From Chthonomonas sp. UBA2387 (GTDB taxonomy: Bacteria > Armatimonadota > Fimbriimonadia > Fimbriimonadales > Fimbriimonadaceae), in NCBI GenBank assembly GCA_002343445.1, contig DDSP01000014.1:1-7247 (forward strand): a DNA stretch of 7,247 nt, written 5' to 3'. Below are positions 5,101 through 7,247 of the stretch, piece after piece. The position numbers were made by a program, and so were the translations under genes. Below the pieces are notes generated by a model. The model ran no database searches, was not told where the DNA came from, and worked only from the letters and a program-made list of their open reading frames with translations. Positions within the stretch are counted from its first letter, which is position 1, and every line of letters starts with the position of its first letter.

Positions 5101-7247
5101 GGAGCCCGCTCCAAGAGTTTCGCTTGAGAGGGGCACCGATCCTCGACCCACCGCCATGGACCGGCGTCCCCCAGCCGCGTTGCTCGCTTGCACATTGCCA
5201 AAGCCTCCCTCATAGGAGAATGTCACCGGTCGGGCTCCCGCAGTCAGGCTGAGCCGCTTGATCTGGCCGCCCTCATATTCAAAGAGCCGCTGGGTGCCAT
5301 CCGGCATGCCGATGCGGCTCAACCCGTGCGAGGCAGCTCCGTTCCCGGCTGGGATGTACTCCATTTGGTAGGCACGCCCACCGGGCACAGTGACGCCCGC
5401 TAGGTAAGCATCAGCATTCACAAGATCGTAGCGGTAGCTGACCGAACGGCCTGTGGTGTCGGTTGCGCCCACCAGGCGGCCAGAAATGAAGTCGTATTGG
5501 AAATCGATCGATGCCCCGTTCGAGTGGCTCACACGGTCGATCCGCCCTTGGCTCCGTTCCACGGTGACGGTGGAGCCAAAACGGCCTTCCGACTTCCAGA
5601 GACGGCCGCTGAGGAAGCGATGCTTGACCCCGTCCACTTCGAACAACGTCATCGTGCCGTTCAGATCTTCGAGTCGGGCGGCCCCTCCGCCCACTTCCTG
5701 CCACACGTTTGCCCTTAGCGGCACGAATCCGCGCAAGGTCCCGTTCGGCAAAACCAGCGTCTTGGCGCCGTTCGACGAATCCTCAAGTTTCCAGTCGTAC
5801 TCCAGCGCCCATCCCCTTCCCAATGGCCCACGCTTGGCCCGTCCCTCGACCGAGGCGGAGGCGTACCGGGTCAGACTAAGGTCGAACTCGGGTGCCTGCA
5901 CCCGTAGGTCGGTAGAGGCTGCGAGCAGCGGAATCGGTGAGACCCGGCCCCGCGCCTGCCGCAGGGCGACGCCAAGAACATCGCCGAGCTCCCGCGATGG
6001 AGCGCCCCGCGCCTCCAGCCACTCGGCGGAGGTTCGGAGGTTGTTGAGAAACTCCTCCGAGTTCGAGCCCAAGCGGGCGGCGAAACCTGGCCACATCTGG
6101 TCCCAGGCGTCGGGCTCGATCCATGCCGGCCGCGTGGCCGCCTTGGCCCCCGCCCACCCGTCGGCGAAGAGGTTGGCATTGAAGGCCGGCACCGCGCTCA
6201 GCTTCAATTTAGCGCTGACGTCGCGGTTGGGTGATTTCATTTGGAGATCGTAGGAGAAATTCTCACCGCCGCTAAGCTGGCCTGCCGCTCCAGCCTTGCC
6301 GCCCACCAAGAACAGACTTCGCGTCCACGGCTTACCTGGATCGGTACGGAAGAGGACATCCGGCTGGTCACTCTCCAACAGGAGCAGCGGCGACGGCTTT
6401 GGCCCTCCCCGCTGAACGACGAAGTCTCGGTTGACTCGAAGCTGGATATTCGCTGTGCGACCCGTCCGCATTCGTCGCGGCGCGATGATCTCACCTCGCA
6501 ACGTGGTCGCGTTCGGGTCGATGACCTCAACCGCGCCTGGGAGCCGACGCTCCTCCGTGCCTTGGATCGCGACTGCGGTGTAGACCCCAAGCGGAAAGTC
6601 GGTGAGGTCGAACGTCCCCGTCGCCACGAACGGGCTAACCCGCGTCACGGATAGACCTTCGACCGCTCGGCCCTGCCCCTCAAGGCGCAACCGAATTCCC
6701 GGTTCAAATCCGGAGCCAACGAAGCGGAGATCCACCCCATCTCGTGGTGCGACGAGGCGCGGTAAGGCCGACCGGAGGTGAAGACCAAGTTCGCTCAAGA
6801 AAGGGTTGCGGGCGACGCCGGAGACGACGCCGCCGATGCCGAGGAGCGTGCCGTCGGGCGAGAACGCGACGCTGTACATCGCGCCAATCTCCGCATCGTA
6901 GCGACGGAGTTCTGCCCCGGCCTGGGCGTCCCAGAGCCGAATGGTAGAGTCCACCGACCCCGAGGCGAGGGCGCGCCCGTCCGGCGAGAACGCCACCGAC
7001 ACGACCGAACTCGTGTGCCCAGTGAGGGTGCGCAGGAGCGCCCCAGTCTGCGCGTCCCAGAGCCGAATGGTAGAGTCCCCCGACCCCGAGGCGAGGGTGC
7101 GCCCGTCCGGCGAGAACGCCACCGACACGACCGAACTCGTGTGCCCGGTGAGGGTGCGCAGGAGCGCCCCACTCTGGGCGTCCCAGAGCCGAATGGTAGA
7201 ATCCCCCGACCCCGAGGCGAGGGTGCGCCCGTCCGGCGAGAACGCCA
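2158..7247 (-). CDS. Giant WD40-YD/RHS repeat mosaic protein (5' end outside window)
   Basis: The frame is open from the right edge to the TGA at 2158-2160, about 1,695 residues with no start visible. The GTG at 7128 lies inside a WD40 repeat and is not the start; residue numbers here count from it. Domains in order are: WD40 blades (to ~100, the last degenerate); an IPT/TIG-like fold (~122-203, VGSGFEPGIRLRLEG); a beta-rich then helical region (~205-410); a DUF6531-like entry (LSLTRYASASVEGRAKRGPLGRGW, 417-440, quoted in part for its SLTRY and GRGW ends); YD repeats (~510-1150, at least 14 consecutive copies such as YEYDDAGKRTRM); and the RHS core (~1115-1217, YDPLLGRFQQLDPI, NLYRYAANSPLAYVDPTG). 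After these come a post-core module (1218 to ~1358), a DUF7619/DUF11-like domain (~1376-1558) and a fibronectin-III-like end (~1570-1645). RHS proteins form a cocoon-like shell that can enclose a toxin or display a surface domain. The family is secure. Secretion and function are inferred, because any signal peptide would lie outside the window. Confidence 0.92.
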   Translation of the reverse strand, partial: AFSPDGRTLASGSGDSTIRLWDAQSGALLRTLTGHTSSVVSVAFSPDGRTLASGSGDSTIRLWDAQTGALLRTLTGHTSSVVSVAFSPDGRALASGSVDSTIRLWDAQAGAELRRYDAEIGAMYSVAFSPDGTLLGIGGVVSGVARNPFLSELGLHLRSALPRLVAPRDGVDLRFVGSGFEPGIRLRLEGQGRAVEGLSVTRVSPFVATGTFDLTDFPLGVYTAVAIQGTEERRLPGAVEVIDPNATTLRGEIIAPRRMRTGRTANIQLRVNRDFVVQRGGPKPSPLLLLESDQPDVLFRTDPGKPWTRSLFLVGGKAGAAGQLSGGENFSYDLQMKSPNRDVSAKLKLSAVPAFNANLFADGWAGAKAATRPAWIEPDAWDQMWPGFAARLGSNSEEFLNNLRTSAEWLEARGAPSRELGDVLGVALRQARGRVSPIPLLAASTDLRVQAPEFDLSLTRYASASVEGRAKRGPLGRGWALEYDWKLEDSSNGAKTLVLPNGTLRGFVPLRANVWQEVGGGAARLEDLNGTMTLFEVDGVKHRFLSGRLWKSEGRFGSTVTVERSQGRIDRVSHSNGASIDFQYDFISGRLVGATDTTGRSVSYRYDLVNADAYLAGVTVPGGRAYQMEYIPAGNGAASHGLSRIGMPDGTQRLFEYEGGQIKRLSLTAGARPVTFSYEGGFGNVQASNAAGGRRSMAVGRGSVPLSSETLGAGSSRMSYNALGDLTGLVTARGNWSGTYDARGNLLESRDRRGVARGAAFSENFNTLQWARDGRKNTHRQVLSTQGLPTQFVYPDGSYEQFSYDSLGQVTERINRRAQNVRYAYNTAGQITNVTIPGDRTIVFSYDTRQRLVRADCTRTGWIQNTYDNRDFLTRVDYQGGRWVRYEYDDAGKRTRMESSDGQVLQYTYDATGSLKQVRTGDGVGQLLVEYTYDAAGRVLQEVRSNDTRTEYQYNPAGFVTRIRHLAGATLQAEYVYTHDEAGLPLTAQTPEGLWRYTYDAEHQLVKFIRPNGDVVDIDYDAEGNRIRVRVNGVATEYGTDNQNRYFSVGGRQLGYDLDGNLTGTFTADHQPVVNEYDALGRLVRRQTSSGIATFEYDALGNLTGMTENGVTRRFLLDGNRPIAEFGSDNQLLRRYWYANGLLGQQTSDQAQFFGYDMTGHTRLVTSANGSLVGQASYDPFGQVLQTQGQLDSEFLFCGRLGQRTLPGGGVLMGSRVYDPLLGRFQQLDPIRLNSDSLNLYRYAANSPLAYVDPTGTTPVCATVTTEMWLTPGGYIPQPGTVDDRANTQLAHEHVVCFGPDGSIGANIGFGNNGLFLKPPDQMNILSVTGGPYTAEETLYAVRRLAPMSQSMWALSFDAYSFVGWNCQDWAQRFRQYVEEHRLQQLLDYLREQQDPDGGDPGNGGPLDDHDMEFLNSWDPNEKAGAVGAGPERWVKPDEEFVYTVYFENLPTARAHAQEVFITDVLDSKLDLATLELREVNISGETYTNLTGFQEGIFRAPFKDTGLVAEVRATFNIGTRTLRWELRSLDPLTNDLPPEVDRGLLPPNNAAREGEGYVRFVIKPRSANAEGVTINNQARIVFDTNAPIDTNIWSNRLDMRPPVSRVRPHTGIRISPTRAVIEWSGSDGPGSGVATYDVYVREVGGLWERWQKGVSTTRAVFTGQRGKTYEFYSIATDRVGRREEVKSLPESRLRF
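2194..3003 (-). other. C-terminal beta domains: DUF7619/DUF11-like plus fibronectin-III-like
   Basis: Residues ~1376-1558 begin WDPNEKAG and continue with EEFVYTVYFENLPT, VFITDVLDSKLDLATLEL and INNQARIVFDTNAPIDTNIW. This signature is typical of a beta-sandwich domain common at the ends of very large surface or secreted proteins. Residues ~1570-1645 (AVIEWSGSDGPGSGVATYDV ... YEFYSIATDRVGR) read as a fibronectin-III-like or Ig-like sandwich. No sorting signal is evident after it, since the protein simply ends at SRLRF. These domains are more likely structural or adhesive than catalytic. Confidence 0.75.
3055..3477 (-). other. Post-RHS-core module, candidate permuted papain-like (LRAT/NlpC-P60 type) hydrolase domain
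   Basis: Residues 1218 to ~1358 follow the DPTG directly, the usual place for a toxin or other exchangeable domain. Visible motifs are LAHEHVVCFGPDGSIGANIG (His1253 and His1255) and, about 75 residues later, VGWNCQDWAQRFRQYVEE (Cys1328, codon 3145-3147), followed by a helix. A histidine-bearing strand preceding an NC-x-x-(W/F) cysteine helix is the order seen in circularly permuted papain-like enzymes, such as LRAT with its NCEHF motif. Three of the five cysteines in the visible protein fall here. GC content is about 54% over 3181-3480, against about 67% over 3481-3660 and about 72% over 2941-3060 (hand counts). The fold assignment is an inference from motifs only; it could also be a non-enzymatic domain. 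Confidence 0.4.
3478..3786 (-). other. RHS-repeat-associated core segment
   Basis: Residues ~1115-1217, counted from the Val codon at 7128, carry the conserved end of the RHS shell. They run GYDMTGHTRLV, then ASYDPFGQVL, then SRVYDPLLGRFQQLDPI and NLYRYAANSPLAYVDPTG. In polymorphic toxins this core marks the boundary between the conserved shell and an exchangeable domain, and it often includes a self-cleavage site. The usual long DPxGxxG context is shortened to DPTG here, so cleavage cannot be predicted. Confidence 0.88.
3679..5601 (-). repeat. YD/RHS repeat region of the giant protein
   Basis: This stretch encodes the degenerate ~20-residue YD repeat. Fourteen successive copies can be read from residue ~764 (FSYDSLGQVTERI) to ~1070 (FEYDALGNLTGMT), with looser copies before them. 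Unlike the WD40 blades, these copies have diverged at both DNA and protein level, so this is an old repeat array. In structurally known RHS proteins such repeats coil into a long beta-sheet barrel. Confidence 0.9.
6921..7247 (-). repeat. Tandem 126-bp repeats encoding near-identical WD40 blades
   Basis: The period is 126 bp (42 residues). Bases 7021-7121 and 7147-7247 differ at 4 of 101 positions by hand count; 6921-7020 and 7047-7146 differ at 4 of 100. Each unit encodes VAFSPDGRTLASGSGDST followed by IRLWDAQ.GA and a GHTSSVVS turn, a classic WD40 blade. The unit at the right edge is cut off, so more copies probably lie outside. A further, clearly diverged blade (MYSVAFSPDGTLLGIGG, about 6829-6890) ends the array. 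The near identity at DNA level points to recent duplication or ongoing copy-number change. Confidence 0.93.

Noticed and set aside
5453..6253. A 266-codon open frame on the plus strand
   Set aside because: It is antisense to the RHS gene and rich in Arg, Ser and Pro, as expected for a wrong-frame reading of GC-rich DNA. It has no motifs.
7126..7128. GTG as the start codon of the large gene
   Set aside because: It sits in the middle of a WD40 unit, and the same frame continues upstream with another complete-looking blade to the window edge.
6921..7247. The tandem repeats as a CRISPR array or non-coding satellite
   Set aside because: The 126-bp period is a multiple of three and encodes canonical WD40 blades with no spacer structure.

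Overview
The window holds parts of two large genes, both read on the minus strand (right to left), separated by a 249-bp spacer. By eye the DNA is GC-rich, with hand-counted stretches of the larger gene at about 67-72% GC. Neither gene is complete, because each reading frame runs off one edge. The upstream gene (2158-7247) lacks its 5' end, and the downstream gene (1-1908) lacks its normal 3' end.

The 5' gene encodes a very large, apparently extracytoplasmic mosaic protein. In order it has near-identical WD40 repeats, an IPT/TIG-like beta domain, an uncharacterised beta plus helical region, a DUF6531-like entry segment and a long run of YD/RHS repeats. These are followed by an RHS-repeat-associated core ending in a DPTG motif and a short post-core module. 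A 'WDPNEK ... FDTNAPIDTN' beta domain (DUF7619/DUF11-like) and a fibronectin-III-like C-terminus complete it. The post-core module sits where polymorphic toxins carry their variable domain. It has markedly lower GC than its flanks, three of the five cysteines of the visible protein, and an HEH ... NCQDW pair of motifs suggestive of a permuted papain-like (LRAT/NlpC-P60 type) hydrolase.

The second gene is hsdM, the modification subunit of a type I restriction-modification system. Its start, SAM-binding motif and NPPY catalytic motif are intact. After residue 621 the expected C-terminal sequence is replaced by unrelated codons, so the last ~45 bases look like an insertion junction, a frameshift or a contig-edge artefact. 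No hsdS or hsdR is visible; they would lie beyond the left edge.

A 16-bp-stem hairpin lies 14 bases past the stop of the large gene. It pairs fully only in the minus-strand transcript, which suggests that it ends that transcript and that hsdM has its own promoter. The two genes are therefore neighbours rather than an obvious operon, and I see no direct evidence that they work together.

The combination of WD40 repeats, RHS/YD repeats and the FDTNAPIDTN domain in GC-rich DNA fits large-genome Verrucomicrobiota, Planctomycetota or similar environmental bacteria. This is inference only. Both window edges fall in sequence that is repetitive or junction-like, as expected at the ends of a draft or metagenomic contig.
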